Position numbers and translations under genes: made by a program | Source of the DNA: Streptomyces violaceusniger | GTDB taxonomy: Bacteria > Actinomycetota > Actinomycetes > Streptomycetales > Streptomycetaceae | Direction: 5' to 3' | Assembly: GCA_005405945.1 (NCBI GenBank) | Contig: BJHW01000001.1 | Span: forward strand, 6,696,001-6,760,000 | Length of the DNA: 64,000 nucleotides | In this document: piece by piece, positions 1 to 9,833 of the stretch | Layout of the letters: each line of letters opens with the position of its first letter | How positions within the stretch are numbered: the stretch's first letter is position 1 | The notes under the pieces: generated by a model | Databases searched by the model: none | What the model was told of the DNA's origin: nothing | The model's input: the letters and a program-made list of their open reading frames with translations, nothing else

Positions 1-28
1 CGCTTCCGTCAGCCCGCTTCCGTCAGAT
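1..28. repeat. 14-bp tandem duplication over the MOSC gene stop codon
   Basis: Two copies of CGCTTCCGTCAGNN lie head to tail (1-14 and 15-28). The stop codon of the minus-strand MOSC gene (23-25) lies in the second copy, so the duplication adds a second out-of-frame stop downstream. The same arrangement recurs at eight other gene ends in this window. Confidence 0.8.
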
Positions 29-733
29 CGCCTGCGCGGACCGGTACTTCAGGGCGGCCTTCCGCGCCTCCGGATGCAGCGCGTCACCGGCCGCGAGCAC
101 CCTCGGCAGCAGCGCCCGCTCCGTGGTCTCGGCGCGGAAGACGAAGGCGACCGTCACCTCGTGGTCGGGCCGGTGGACGATCTCGACGGGGTCGCCCGAG
201 CGGATCTCGCCGGGTTCGAGCACCCGCAGATACGCACCGGGGGCGGCGGCCTGGGTGAACCGCTTGACCCACCCCCGCTCACCCAGCCACCCGGCGAACG
301 TACGGCACGGGATCCGCGGCGAGGTCACCTCCAGCAGCAGCTCGCTCCCCACCCGCCAGCGCTCGCCGATGAGCGCGCCGCTGACGTCGATGCCGCTTGT
401 GGTGAGGTTCTCGCCGAAGACGCCGTTCGTCAGCTCGCGGCCCAGCTCGCGCTCCCAGACGTCGAGGTCCTCCCGGGCGTAGGCGTAGACGGCCTGGTCG
501 TCGCCGCCGTGGTGGCGGATGTCGCAGACGGCGTCACCGGCCAGACCACTGCCACCCTGGCCCTTCGGCCCGGGGGCCGCGACCCGCACCGGGCGGTCGA
601 CGGGCCGCTTGTCGATACCAGTGCCGGTGGGCCAGTCGGTGTGGATGCTCGGCGTGGGGCCCCCGATGTTCACGGTGAGGACGGTCGAGGGGCGTGTCGA
701 GGGGTGCGTCGAGGGGTGTGGAGTATGGAGCAT
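23..733 (-). CDS. MOSC domain-containing protein (YiiM-like)
   Basis: About 236 residues. It reads as a MOSC domain protein, the family that carries a molybdenum-cofactor sulfurase C-terminal fold; relatives include YiiM, which reduces N-hydroxylated compounds. Visible family features are the opening VNIGGP, the GDxVCDxRHHGG stretch that starts the MOSC core, GVFGENLTTSG, and an arginine/cysteine-containing PRIPCRTFAGW segment where the cofactor-binding Cys usually sits. The ATG at 733 is the best start; a GTG at 673 (VNIGGP) is possible, because the 5' part is a 12-bp triplication (684-719) encoding a PST repeat, which looks like an expansion and not a domain. It is divergent from the LysR gene. 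The physiological substrate is not inferable. Confidence 0.85.
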   Translation of the reverse strand: MLHTPHPSTHPSTRPSTVLTVNIGGPTPSIHTDWPTGTGIDKRPVDRPVRVAAPGPKGQGGSGLAGDAVCDIRHHGGDDQAVYAYAREDLDVWERELGRELTNGVFGENLTTSGIDVSGALIGERWRVGSELLLEVTSPRIPCRTFAGWLGERGWVKRFTQAAAPGAYLRVLEPGEIRSGDPVEIVHRPDHEVTVAFVFRAETTERALLPRVLAAGDALHPEARKAALKYRSAQAI

Positions 734-812
734 GACCGCACCGTAAGGCAGTGAGGTCAAAGCGTCGACGTAATATACCGGCCCGTACCCAAGGGTCCCT
801 TATGCTCAAGGC
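734..812. promoter_or_regulatory. Divergent promoter region, MOSC gene / LysR regulator
   Basis: A 79-bp divergent spacer. It contains an AT-rich TAATAT near 770 and the near-palindrome AAGGGTCCCTT (791-801), followed by ATGCTCAAGGCAT. A palindrome just upstream of a LysR gene facing a divergent target is the usual autoregulatory layout, so this is a candidate LysR box. No experimental support is visible. Confidence 0.4.
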
Positions 813-1733
813 ATGATCGAGGCCCGCCATCTCAGGGTGCTGCGCGCGGTGGCCGCCACCGGCTCCTTCTCCGCCGCCGCCCGCGAGCTCGGCTGCACCC
901 AGCCCGCCGTCAGCCAGCAGATGAAGGCCCTGGAGGGCGCCGCGGGCACCCCGCTGCTGATCCGCAGCGGCCGGGAGATGCGGCTGACCGAGGCGGGCCG
1001 GGCGCTGGTGCGGCACGCCGGCGGGATCCTGGCCGGGCTGACCGCCGCCGAGGAGGAGGTCGCGGCGATCGCCGGGCTGCGCTCGGGCCGGGTGCGGCTG
1101 GTGTCCTTCCCCAGCGGCAGCTCGACCCTGGTGCCCATGGCGCTCGCCGAGATGCGCGCGGCGCACCCCGGGACGCGGGTCTCGCTCGTGGAGGCCGAGC
1201 CGCCGGGCTCGGTGGAGATGCTGCGCTCGGGCGACTGCGAGATCGCGCTGGCCTTCCGGTATCCGCAGGTGAGCGCGGAGGCGGAGGCGGCTTCCGGAGG
1301 TGGCGGCGAGTGGGACGACCTGGTGCTGCGGCCGCTGCTGAGCGATCGGCTGGTGGGCGTGGTGCCGGAGGGGCACAAGCTGGCGGGCGCCGGGGCGGTG
1401 GGGATCGCCGAGCTGGCCGGGGAGCCGTGGATCGCGGGCTGCCCGCGCTGCCGGGGGCATCTGGTGGAGGTGTGCGAGTCCGCGGGCTTCACCCCGCGGA
1501 TCGACTTCGCGACGGACGACTATCCGACGGTCGTCGGCCTGGTCGGGGCCGGGCTGGGGGTCGCGGTGCTGCCGGAGCTGGCGCTGGAGTCGGTGCGGAC
1601 CAAGGGCGCCACGACGCTGGAGGTGGAACCGGCGGTGCGCCGGGAAGTGGTCGCGCTGACCCTGCCCGATCTCGCCCGCGTCCCGGTGGTGGCGGCGACG
1701 CTGGACCGGCTGGAGCGGGCCGCCCGCAGATGA
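813..1733 (+). CDS. LysR family transcriptional regulator
   Basis: 306 residues, the normal LysR length. The N-terminal winged HTH (about 1-60) reads MIEARHLRVLRAVAATGSFS, then AARELGCTQPAVSQQMKALE, the typical recognition helix. It is followed by a periplasmic-binding-like co-inducer domain (about 90-300), with a loop PRCRGH that has two Cys residues. The divergent MOSC gene is the likely target together with its own promoter. The inducer is unknown. Start: ATG at 813, with a weak AAGG 5 bp upstream. Confidence 0.92.
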   Translation: MIEARHLRVLRAVAATGSFSAAARELGCTQPAVSQQMKALEGAAGTPLLIRSGREMRLTEAGRALVRHAGGILAGLTAAEEEVAAIAGLRSGRVRLVSFPSGSSTLVPMALAEMRAAHPGTRVSLVEAEPPGSVEMLRSGDCEIALAFRYPQVSAEAEAASGGGGEWDDLVLRPLLSDRLVGVVPEGHKLAGAGAVGIAELAGEPWIAGCPRCRGHLVEVCESAGFTPRIDFATDDYPTVVGLVGAGLGVAVLPELALESVRTKGATTLEVEPAVRREVVALTLPDLARVPVVAATLDRLERAARR

Positions 1734-1834
1734 GCGGCGCGCGCACCACCCCGCGGGGCCGTCCGGCCGTTCGCGCGGGCGGCGGGTGGTGAGGGGAGGA
1801 ACGTTTCTTCAGTTGGCCGGTACGCCGGCCCTGA

Positions 1835-2149
1835 TCAGGATCCCGGGGCGCCCGTACTGGCGACCGCGCGGTGCCGCGCCCGCCCCATGAGCTCCTCGCG
1901 CTCGTCCTCGGTCAGCCCGCCCCACACTCCGTAGGGCTCGCGTACGGCAAGGGCGTGGGCCGCGCACTGCGCCCGTACCGGGCAGCGCATGCACACCTCT
2001 TTCGCGGACATCTCGCGTGCGCTGCGGGCAGCGCCGCGCTCCCCCTCCGGGTGGAAGAAGAGCGAGCTGTCGACCCCGCGACACGCGGCCAGGAGCTGCC
2101 AGTCCCACAGGTCGGCATTCGGGCCGGGAAGACGGGAGAAATCTGCCAT
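1835..2149 (-). CDS. whiD: WhiB-like [4Fe-4S] sporulation regulator WhiD
   Basis: 104 residues. Four cysteines at 23, 53, 56 and 62 (C-X29-C-X2-C-X5-C) ligate the iron-sulfur cluster, and the GVWGG turn near residue 73 leads into the basic C-terminal tail. Sequence and position next to bldM identify it as WhiD, which is needed for late spore maturation and, in characterised Streptomyces, binds region 4 of the principal sigma factor. The start is the ATG at 2149, preceded by a strong GAGGAG (2158-2163); an upstream in-frame start exists but would put extra residues before the conserved MADFSRLPGP. It shares the 407-bp spacer 2150-2556 with bldM. That spacer has AT-rich stretches and no other gene that I can see. 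Confidence 0.96.
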   Translation of the reverse strand: MADFSRLPGPNADLWDWQLLAACRGVDSSLFFHPEGERGAARSAREMSAKEVCMRCPVRAQCAAHALAVREPYGVWGGLTEDEREELMGRARHRAVASTGAPGS

Positions 2150-2405
2150 TGCCTTATCTCCTCGAAGTGATCGGCTGCGGACGCTGTGTCCTGGGTCGTG
2201 CACCTACGGCGTAAGTAGATGTAAATATGACTCATTGCGAATCTAGCCACACAGACCGGCAAATTGGAAGCAAGGTCGCCAAATGCCACCGAAGGGACTG
2301 CCTCGGGGCTGCCCTATGGGGGAGGCGCGAAGGACGCGACCGGCGGGACGAAGCTGCTCCGTGTCCGCACCCTCACGTAGAGTGTCGAAGGTGGCCGCTG
2401 AACCC

Positions 2406-2433
2406 CGTAACTCTTTCGGGTGACCGTCGTTGA
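2406..2433 (+). promoter_or_regulatory. Putative sigma-BldN promoter of bldM
   Basis: CGTAAC (2406-2411) and CGTTGA (2428-2433) are separated by 16 bp, which agrees with the -35/-10 pattern described for the ECF sigma factor BldN at bldMp1 (recalled from memory). It lies 123 bp upstream of the bldM start. Confidence 0.75.
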
Positions 2434-2556
2434 GAGTGCGGAGGCGGTTGATGGGTAAAGCTCTCGGACAGACATCCGGGGCTGTCAATCGCTCAGGTGA
2501 CGATATGTACCAGCCTGGAGGCTCAAGGTGACGCGCATCAGCTGCGGAGGGCGGCC

Positions 2557-3168
2557 ATGACATCCGTCCTCGTCTGCGACGACTCCCCGCTTGCCCGAGA
2601 GGCGCTGCGCCGCGCGGTGGCGACCGTGCCCGGCGTCGAGCGTGTGACGACGGCGGCCAACGGCGAGGAAGTCCTCCGCCGCTGGGGTGCCGACCGCTCG
2701 GATCTGATTCTGATGGACGTACGGATGCCCGGTCTCGGCGGGGTCGAGACCGTGCGGCGGCTGCTCTCCGCCGACCCCGGCGCCCGGATCATCATGCTCA
2801 CGGTCGCCGAGGACCTGGACGGAGTGGCGCTGGCCGTGGCCGCCGGCGCCCGTGGCTATCTGCACAAGGACGCCTCGCGCGCCGAGCTGCGGGCCACCGT
2901 GACCCAGGCGCTCGCCGACCCCACCTGGCGGCTGGCCCCGCGCCGGCTGCGCTCGGCCGAGATGGGCGCCGCGCCCACGCTCACCGCGCGGGAGATCCAG
3001 GTGCTCGAGGGCATGAGCCACGGCAGGTCCAACGCGGAGATCGGCCGCGAGCTGTTCCTCTCCGAGGACACGGTCAAGACGCACGCACGCCGGTTGTTCA
3101 AGAAGCTCGGCGCGTCCGACCGGGCGCATGCGGTGGCCCTCGGGTTCCGCTGGGGTCTGGTCCGCTGA
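2557..3168 (+). CDS. bldM: Orphan response regulator BldM
   Basis: 203 residues. It has an N-terminal receiver domain (about 1-120) with DD near residue 9, LMDVRMPG at the usual phospho-acceptor site and a KDAS lysine, then a LuxR/FixJ-type HTH (about 138-200, LTAREIQVLEGMSHGRSNAEI). BldM controls aerial hyphae and sporulation genes as a homodimer or as a heterodimer with WhiI; it has no partner kinase here, as expected for this atypical regulator. The ATG at 2557 follows GGAGG (2546-2550). Control is probably from the sigma-BldN promoter at 2406-2433; the BldD regulon is also known to include bldM, but I did not locate its site. Confidence 0.97.
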   Translation: MTSVLVCDDSPLAREALRRAVATVPGVERVTTAANGEEVLRRWGADRSDLILMDVRMPGLGGVETVRRLLSADPGARIIMLTVAEDLDGVALAVAAGARGYLHKDASRAELRATVTQALADPTWRLAPRRLRSAEMGAAPTLTAREIQVLEGMSHGRSNAEIGRELFLSEDTVKTHARRLFKKLGASDRAHAVALGFRWGLVR

Positions 3169-3458
3169 TCCGGCCACGACCGTTCTGACGTGCTGCGCAG
3201 CGGGGGCGCTACGGTCCCCGCCCGTCGGATGGCGGGCGGGGCGAGAGCGTGCGCGGCGAGCGCTGTGGTGGTGGCCTGTATCCGTTCCCCGCGCTATGCC
3301 GCATCCTTGAAGGTGTGGAGTTCCTCGGGGACGAGTCGGTCGGGCGTGAGGGGAGAGCGCAGGACGTGACGACAGCCGGCGCACCTGCTCATAACGCTTC
3401 AGCGCACAACTATGGACGCGGTGCCACGGAGCCGCCGGGCCCGAGGCACCATGGATGG

Positions 3459-4070
3459 ATGCCGCGCGACGACGAGAGCCCAGGAGCACCCAAGGGAGCT
3501 CCCGGGGGTACGGGGACGATCGGCGCCCTCGTCGGGCGGGCAGCCGAGGGGGACGAGCAGGCCACCCACGATCTGCTGGCCCTGGTCCACCCGCTGGCCC
3601 TGCGCTACTGCCGTACGAGACTGTCCCGACTTCCGGGTGATGCCCGCCACTTCGTGGACGACCTGGCGCAGGAGGTCTGTCTCGCGGTGCTGTGCGCGCT
3701 GCCGCGCTACCGCGACACCGGAAAGCCCTTCGAGGCGTTCGTCGTGGCCATCGCCTCCCACAAGGTCGCCGATCTGCAGCGGGCCGCCATGCGGCACCCG
3801 GGCTCCACGGCCGTCCCCTCGGACGAGATGCCGGAGCAGCCGGACGATTCGCTGGGGCCCGAGGAGCGGGCGCTGCTCAGCAGCGACGCGGAGTGGGCCA
3901 AGAAGCTCCTGGCCAACCTTCCGGAGAACCAGCGCGAGCTGGTGCTGCTGAGGGTCGCGGTCGGGCTGACGGCGGAGGAGACCGGGCAGATGCTCGGGAT
4001 GTCCCCCGGGGCGGTGCGGGTCGCCCAGCACCGGGCGCTGAGCAGGCTGCGGGCGCTCGCCGAGCAGTGA
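3459..4070 (+). CDS. shbA: ECF sigma factor ShbA/SigD type
   Basis: About 203 residues. Sigma region 2 spans about 20-95 ([20 protein letters not shown], then [12 protein letters not shown]), and region 4 about 140-200 ([20 protein letters not shown], ending [17 protein letters not shown]). The gene lies just upstream of guaB, the same order as mycobacterial sigD-guaB2, and matches Streptomyces ShbA, which drives transcription of the principal sigma gene hrdB. No anti-sigma gene is adjacent. The start is uncertain: ATG 3459 has only a weak GAGG upstream, and in-frame upstream starts such as GTG 3366 would add an unconserved N-terminus. The 290 bp before 3459 show no other gene. Confidence 0.88.
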   Translation: MPRDDESPGAPKGAPGGTGTIGALVGRAAEGDEQATHDLLALVHPLALRYCRTRLSRLPGDARHFVDDLAQEVCLAVLCALPRYRDTGKPFEAFVVAIASHKVADLQRAAMRHPGSTAVPSDEMPEQPDDSLGPEERALLSSDAEWAKKLLANLPENQRELVLLRVAVGLTAEETGQMLGMSPGAVRVAQHRALSRLRALAEQ

Positions 4071-4095
4071 GCCCGAGGGCCCACCGGAGTTCTGA

Positions 4096-5787
<1,692 letters not shown>

Positions 5788-5870
5788 GGGCGCCGTTCAC
5801 CCGGGCGACCTCGCGACGGCGCGGGCAGGGATACTGGGACGGCTGTTCGTGAACAGGGAAAGGCACCCAC

Positions 5871-6998
5871 GTGACTGAGATCGAGATCGGGCGCGGAAAG
5901 CGCGGCCGCAGGGCGTACGCGTTCGACGACATCGCCGTTGTGCCGAGTCGTCGCACCCGGGACCCGAAGGAGGTCTCGATCGCCTGGCAGATCGACGCCT
6001 ACCGCTTCGAGCTGCCGTTCCTGGCCGCGCCGATGGACTCGGTGGTCTCGCCCCGCACCGCGATCCGCATCGGTGAGCTCGGCGGCCTCGGGGTGCTCAA
6101 CCTCGAGGGGCTCTGGACCCGTTACGAGGACCCGGAGCCGCTGCTGGCGGAGATCGCCGAGTTGGACGAGCACACCGCGACCACGCGGATGCAGGAGATC
6201 TACGCCGAGCCGATCAAGGAGGAGCTGATCGGCCAGCGGCTGAAGGAGGTGCGGGACGCGGGCGTGGTGACCGCCGCCGCACTGTCCCCGCAGCGCACGG
6301 CGCAGTTCTCCAAGGCCGTGGTGGACGCGGGGGTCGACATCTTCGTGATCCGCGGGACCACGGTCTCCGCCGAGCACGTCTCCGGCGCCGCCGAGCCGCT
6401 CAACCTCAAGCAGTTCATCTATGAGCTGGACGTTCCGGTGATCGTGGGCGGCTGCGCCACCTACACGGCCGCGCTGCACCTGATGCGCACCGGCGCGGCC
6501 GGTGTGCTGGTGGGCTTCGGCGGCGGCGCCGCGCACACCACCCGCAATGTGCTGGGCATCCAGGTGCCGATGGCCACGGCGGTCGCCGATGTCGCCGCCG
6601 CCCGCCGGGACTACATGGACGAGTCCGGCGGCCGCTATGTGCATGTGATCGCCGATGGCGGCGTCGGCTGGAGCGGCGATCTGCCGAAGGCCGTCGCCTG
6701 CGGCGCGGACGCGGTGATGATGGGCTCCCCGCTGGCCCGGGCCACGGACGCACCGGGCCGCGGTCACCACTGGGGCATGGAGGCCGTGCACGACGAGGTG
6801 CCGCGCGGCAAGCGGATGAACCTGGGCACGGTGGGCTCCACCGAGGAGATCCTCCTCGGCCCCTCGCACACCCCCGACGGCTCGATGAACTTCTTCGGCG
6901 CGCTGCGCCGCGCGATGGCCACGACCGGCTACTCGGAGCTGAAGGAGTTCCAGCGGGTCGAGGTCACGGTCGCCCCGTCGGCCCGCGACAAGCGCTGA
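5871..6998 (+). CDS. guaB3: GuaB3 family IMP dehydrogenase-related protein
   Basis: 375 residues, GTG start. It has the IMPDH/GMP reductase barrel but no CBS domains, which is the GuaB3 subfamily. It retains the opening barrel strand (FLAAPMDSVVSP) and the phosphate-binding segment IADGGVGWSGDLPKA. The loop that carries the catalytic Cys in GuaB (GSICTTR) reads GGGAAHTTRN here, so the Cys is replaced by His. Recent work on cyanobacterial GuaB3 assigns GMP reductase activity to the family; whether that applies to an enzyme with this loop is open. It lies 140 bp after guaB, and a strong hairpin follows it. Confidence 0.93.
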   Translation: MTEIEIGRGKRGRRAYAFDDIAVVPSRRTRDPKEVSIAWQIDAYRFELPFLAAPMDSVVSPRTAIRIGELGGLGVLNLEGLWTRYEDPEPLLAEIAELDEHTATTRMQEIYAEPIKEELIGQRLKEVRDAGVVTAAALSPQRTAQFSKAVVDAGVDIFVIRGTTVSAEHVSGAAEPLNLKQFIYELDVPVIVGGCATYTAALHLMRTGAAGVLVGFGGGAAHTTRNVLGIQVPMATAVADVAAARRDYMDESGGRYVHVIADGGVGWSGDLPKAVACGADAVMMGSPLARATDAPGRGHHWGMEAVHDEVPRGKRMNLGTVGSTEEILLGPSHTPDGSMNFFGALRRAMATTGYSELKEFQRVEVTVAPSARDKR

Positions 6999-7036
6999 GC
7001 GTTCTTCACGAGCCGGTCCGGCAACCGGTTCGGAAA

Positions 7037-7075
7037 GGGGAAGGCCCCGGCCGCCTCGCGGTCGGGGCCTTCCCC
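7037..7075. terminator. Bidirectional terminator between guaB3 and the 7.1-kb membrane protein gene
   Basis: An 18-bp stem (7037-7054 with 7058-7075, one G-U pair) with a 3-nt loop CTC, located between two convergent genes. No U tract follows, as is common for Streptomyces terminators. Confidence 0.88.
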
Positions 7076-7095
7076 TCGCCGTGTGTCGTTCAGGC

Positions 7096-7776
7096 TCAGC
7101 GGTTGCTGATCCGGTAGGCGGTGCTGACCGCGGCGACCGGCGCGAGCGCCATGAAGATGTAGGTGAGCGCGTCGGAGTCTTCCTTCCACGACTTCCACAG
7201 GTCGCTGAAGTGGTCGAAGAAGATCTCGTTCGAGGAGAGCACCTGGCTGCTGGCGCCGCCGCCGATCTTGTCGGCGTAGTTGCTCATCACATCGTGCAGG
7301 ATCATGGCGTAGCCGTAGAGCTCGCCGAGGAACACCGCGGCCAGGGCCAGCACCGCGCCGACCACCCACAGCCCCGTGTTGCGGCCGCCCAGCTTGGCGA
7401 CCGCCAGACCGATGAGCGCGCCGACGACCACACCGGCGTACGCGAACTGCGTGACCTCCGGCGGGGTCTTGTCCGTGTCCGCCATCGCGCTCAGCAGGAA
7501 CGCGTAGAGGAACGCGCCGACGATGGTGGCCACGAGAGCGGCGCCCACCGCCAGCAGAGGGTTGCCCGGGCGGCCGGCCGGCGGCGCGGGCGGCGGGAAG
7601 CCGCCGCCGTACTGCGGCTGGGGCTGCTGCGGCTGCCCCTGCGGGTAGCCGTAGCCGGGCTGCTGTGCGGAGCCGTACCCACCGGCCTGCTGGGGCGGGG
7701 CGGGCTGCTGCGGATAGCCGCCCGGCTGCTGCGGGTACCCGCCTGGCTGCTGTGGCTGCTGCCAGTTCTGGCTCAT
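7096..7776 (-). CDS. Pro/Gln/Gly-rich four-helix membrane protein
   Basis: 226 residues, function unknown. The N-terminal 65 residues are built from PQQPGGYPQQ-type repeats (cytoplasmic, low complexity). They are followed by four predicted transmembrane helices (about 72-95, 112-130, 136-160 and 205-220) with a conserved-looking AKLGGRNTGL loop. The region before the last helix, rich in F, D and W (EIFFDHFSDLWKSWKEDS), resembles the equivalent part of the next gene, so the two are likely paralogues. The gene ends against the guaB3 terminator. The start ATG 7776 has no strong ribosome site. Confidence 0.75.
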   Translation of the reverse strand: MSQNWQQPQQPGGYPQQPGGYPQQPAPPQQAGGYGSAQQPGYGYPQGQPQQPQPQYGGGFPPPAPPAGRPGNPLLAVGAALVATIVGAFLYAFLLSAMADTDKTPPEVTQFAYAGVVVGALIGLAVAKLGGRNTGLWVVGAVLALAAVFLGELYGYAMILHDVMSNYADKIGGGASSQVLSSNEIFFDHFSDLWKSWKEDSDALTYIFMALAPVAAVSTAYRISNR

Positions 7777-7901
7777 GGAATTCCCCCGGGGATGAAGGTG
7801 TTGAGACCGCGTTCCGGGGACAGCTCGGCTGATGAGCGGCTGCGGGCTGGGAACGCGGAAGGAAACTTTCGAGCCATAAAACTAACAGGCATGCATGACA
7901 A

Positions 7902-7920
7902 TCAGACAAGTTGTGTCTGA
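7902..7920. promoter_or_regulatory. Inverted repeat TCAGACA-N5-TGTCTGA
   Basis: A perfect 7-bp inverted repeat with a 5-bp spacer in the AT-rich 208-bp gap between the two membrane protein genes, 126 bp upstream of the 7776 start. It is a possible operator for that gene. No regulator can be assigned. Confidence 0.4.
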
Positions 7921-7984
7921 CGTCCGTGACATGGCTGGGACCGGACGGAGACACGTTGGCCCGGCATATGCGGATTCGTCGCCG

Positions 7985-8428
7985 CTATTCGGTGACACGC
8001 TTCGCGACGAGGTAACTTTCCGCTCCCGCCACGGCGTAGAAGGTGATGTCGTTGCGCCCCAGGATGTGATCGCGCCAGTACTCCACCACCAGGCCGAAGT
8101 GCTCGATCAGGGTGTCCGCGGTGGGCCAGGAGCTCTCGTCCCCCATCAGGACCGCGACGCCGATCAGTTGCGCCAGCGAGACGCTGACCACGGCCAGCGG
8201 TATGGCGACGAGCGCCAGCAGCGGCGCCCGGCCGCCCAGCTTGCCCAGCGCGGCGCCGGTCAGCAGCCCGATGCACAGCGCCCAGTAGCCGACCTCCTGG
8301 CCGCGGTGGCCGATTTTGCCCTGGATGAAGCCGAAGACCAGGGCTCCGAGCAGGGCCGCCGCGATGCCCGCCGCGAGGCCACGGGCCGGTCGCGGGGCCT
8401 GAGCTGCGGAGGAAGCGGACGCGATCAT
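7985..8428 (-). CDS. Small four-helix membrane protein, paralogue of the preceding gene
   Basis: 147 residues, unknown function. Four hydrophobic helices. GAALGKLGGRAPLLALV matches the corresponding loop of the 7096-7776 protein (GLAVAKLGGRNTGLWVV), and both have an FxxH/EHF segment with aromatic residues before the last helix (LIEHFGLVVEYWRDHI here). It lacks the Pro/Gln-rich N-terminus. The start MIASASSAAQ (8428) is preferred over the in-frame codon at 8458. It is divergent from the MreB-like gene, with only 89 bp between starts. Confidence 0.7.
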   Translation of the reverse strand: MIASASSAAQAPRPARGLAAGIAAALLGALVFGFIQGKIGHRGQEVGYWALCIGLLTGAALGKLGGRAPLLALVAIPLAVVSVSLAQLIGVAVLMGDESSWPTADTLIEHFGLVVEYWRDHILGRNDITFYAVAGAESYLVAKRVTE

Positions 8429-8517
8429 GTCCGCAAGGTAGCAGTGGCATGGCCGCACGGTGGTGCGAATGACATCAGTGCCGGGACAGAATCCGGCATA
8501 AGCAATAATGTCAACTT

Positions 8518-9675
8518 ATGGCGCAGAACAAGTCGTTCAATGGGCGTGACATGGGTATCGACCTCGGCACCGCCAACACACTGGTGTACGTACGAGGCAG
8601 GGGCATCGTGCTCAACGAGCCGTCGGTTGTGGCGGTGAACACAGTCGACGGCAGTGTGCTGTCGGTGGGTTCGGCGGCCAAGGAGACCATGGGGCGGACG
8701 CCGACGAACATCGTCGCCGTGCGACCGCTGCGCGATGGCGTGATCGCCGATTTCGAGATCGCCGAGCGCATGCTCCGGTACTTCATCAAGAAGGTCATGG
8801 GCAGCCGCCGGCTCGCCCGCCCCCGGGTGGTGGTCTGTGTGCCCTCCGGGATCACCGGCGTCGAGCGGCGCGCGGTGATGGAGGCCGCCACCCAGGCCGG
8901 GGCGCGGCAGGTGCATCTGGTCGAGGAGCCCATCGCGGCGGCGATCGGCGCGGGGCTGCCGGTGAGCGAGCCGACCGGCTGCATGGTCGTCGACATCGGC
9001 GGCGGTACGACGGAGGTCGCCGTGGTCTCGCTGGGCGGCATCGTCACCGCGCGGTCGGTGCGCACCGCGGGCGACGCGATGGACGTCGCGATCAGCTCGT
9101 ATGTGAAGAAGCAGTACGCGCTGGCGATCGGCGAGCGGACCGCCGAGGAGATCAAGGTCTCCATCGGATCCGCCTCGCCCACCGGGCCGCTGTCCGTACC
9201 GCGGGTCTCGGAGTCCGTCCGGCGGCCCGAGCGGAACGTCGAGGTGTTCATCCCGAGCCAGAGCGAGGACAACGAGGACACCCAGGCGCTGCTGCCGCCG
9301 GACCGCTGCACCATCCGCGGCCGGGACCAGGCGACCGGGCTGCCCAGAGTGCTCGAACTGACCTCGGACGAGGTGCGGCACGCCCTCGCAGAGCCGGTGG
9401 ACAGCATCGTCGCGGCGGTACGGGCCACGCTCGACGAGACCCCGCCGGAGCTGGCGGGCGACATCATGGACCGCGGCATCGTGCTGACCGGCGGCGGGGC
9501 CCTGCTGCGCGGCCTGGACGTACGGCTGGGGCGCGAGCTGAACATCCCGGTGCTGGTGGCCGACGACCCGCTGGACTGCGTGGCCATCGGCACCGGCCGC
9601 TGCGTGGAGGACTTCGCCTCGCTGCGCACCGCGATGGACGCACGGCCGCGCAGGCCGGACGCCGTGCGGGTCTGA
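8518..9675 (+). CDS. MreB/Mbl-like actin homologue with a central insertion
   Basis: 385 residues, longer than the usual 340-345. It has the actin-like ATPase fold: phosphate 1 motif [15 protein letters not shown] (about 11-25), phosphate 2 [16 protein letters not shown] (159-174), and the adenosine motif [15 protein letters not shown] (320-334). MreB polymerises under the membrane and, in Streptomyces, supports spore-wall synthesis. It carries about 45 extra residues at 220-263 (rich in S, P, E and D), where MreB has a short loop after the IGSA motif. There is no mreC, mreD or pbp gene next to it, so this is a paralogue outside the mre operon. Its place upstream of membrane Ser/Thr kinases may matter, since such kinases are reported to interact with the Streptomyces Mre complex. 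Confidence 0.88.
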   Translation: MAQNKSFNGRDMGIDLGTANTLVYVRGRGIVLNEPSVVAVNTVDGSVLSVGSAAKETMGRTPTNIVAVRPLRDGVIADFEIAERMLRYFIKKVMGSRRLARPRVVVCVPSGITGVERRAVMEAATQAGARQVHLVEEPIAAAIGAGLPVSEPTGCMVVDIGGGTTEVAVVSLGGIVTARSVRTAGDAMDVAISSYVKKQYALAIGERTAEEIKVSIGSASPTGPLSVPRVSESVRRPERNVEVFIPSQSEDNEDTQALLPPDRCTIRGRDQATGLPRVLELTSDEVRHALAEPVDSIVAAVRATLDETPPELAGDIMDRGIVLTGGGALLRGLDVRLGRELNIPVLVADDPLDCVAIGTGRCVEDFASLRTAMDARPRRPDAVRV

Positions 9676-9833
9676 CGCCTGAGCGCTGAGGACGCCTCGG
9701 GGCGGCCCGGCGGGGCTCCCCGGGGCGGCGGCCTTGGGCGTGCGGCATCGTCCCCGGCGTGGTGGGCTGGTGACACCGCGTCGGTCCCGTGCGTCGCGGG
9801 CGGACGGCAGGCGCGGGCGTCGAGGTGGTGGTC

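Noticed and set aside
74-754. Long open frames antisense to the MOSC gene
   Set aside because: They are shadows of a clear MOSC domain; GC-rich codon use opens antisense frames throughout the window.
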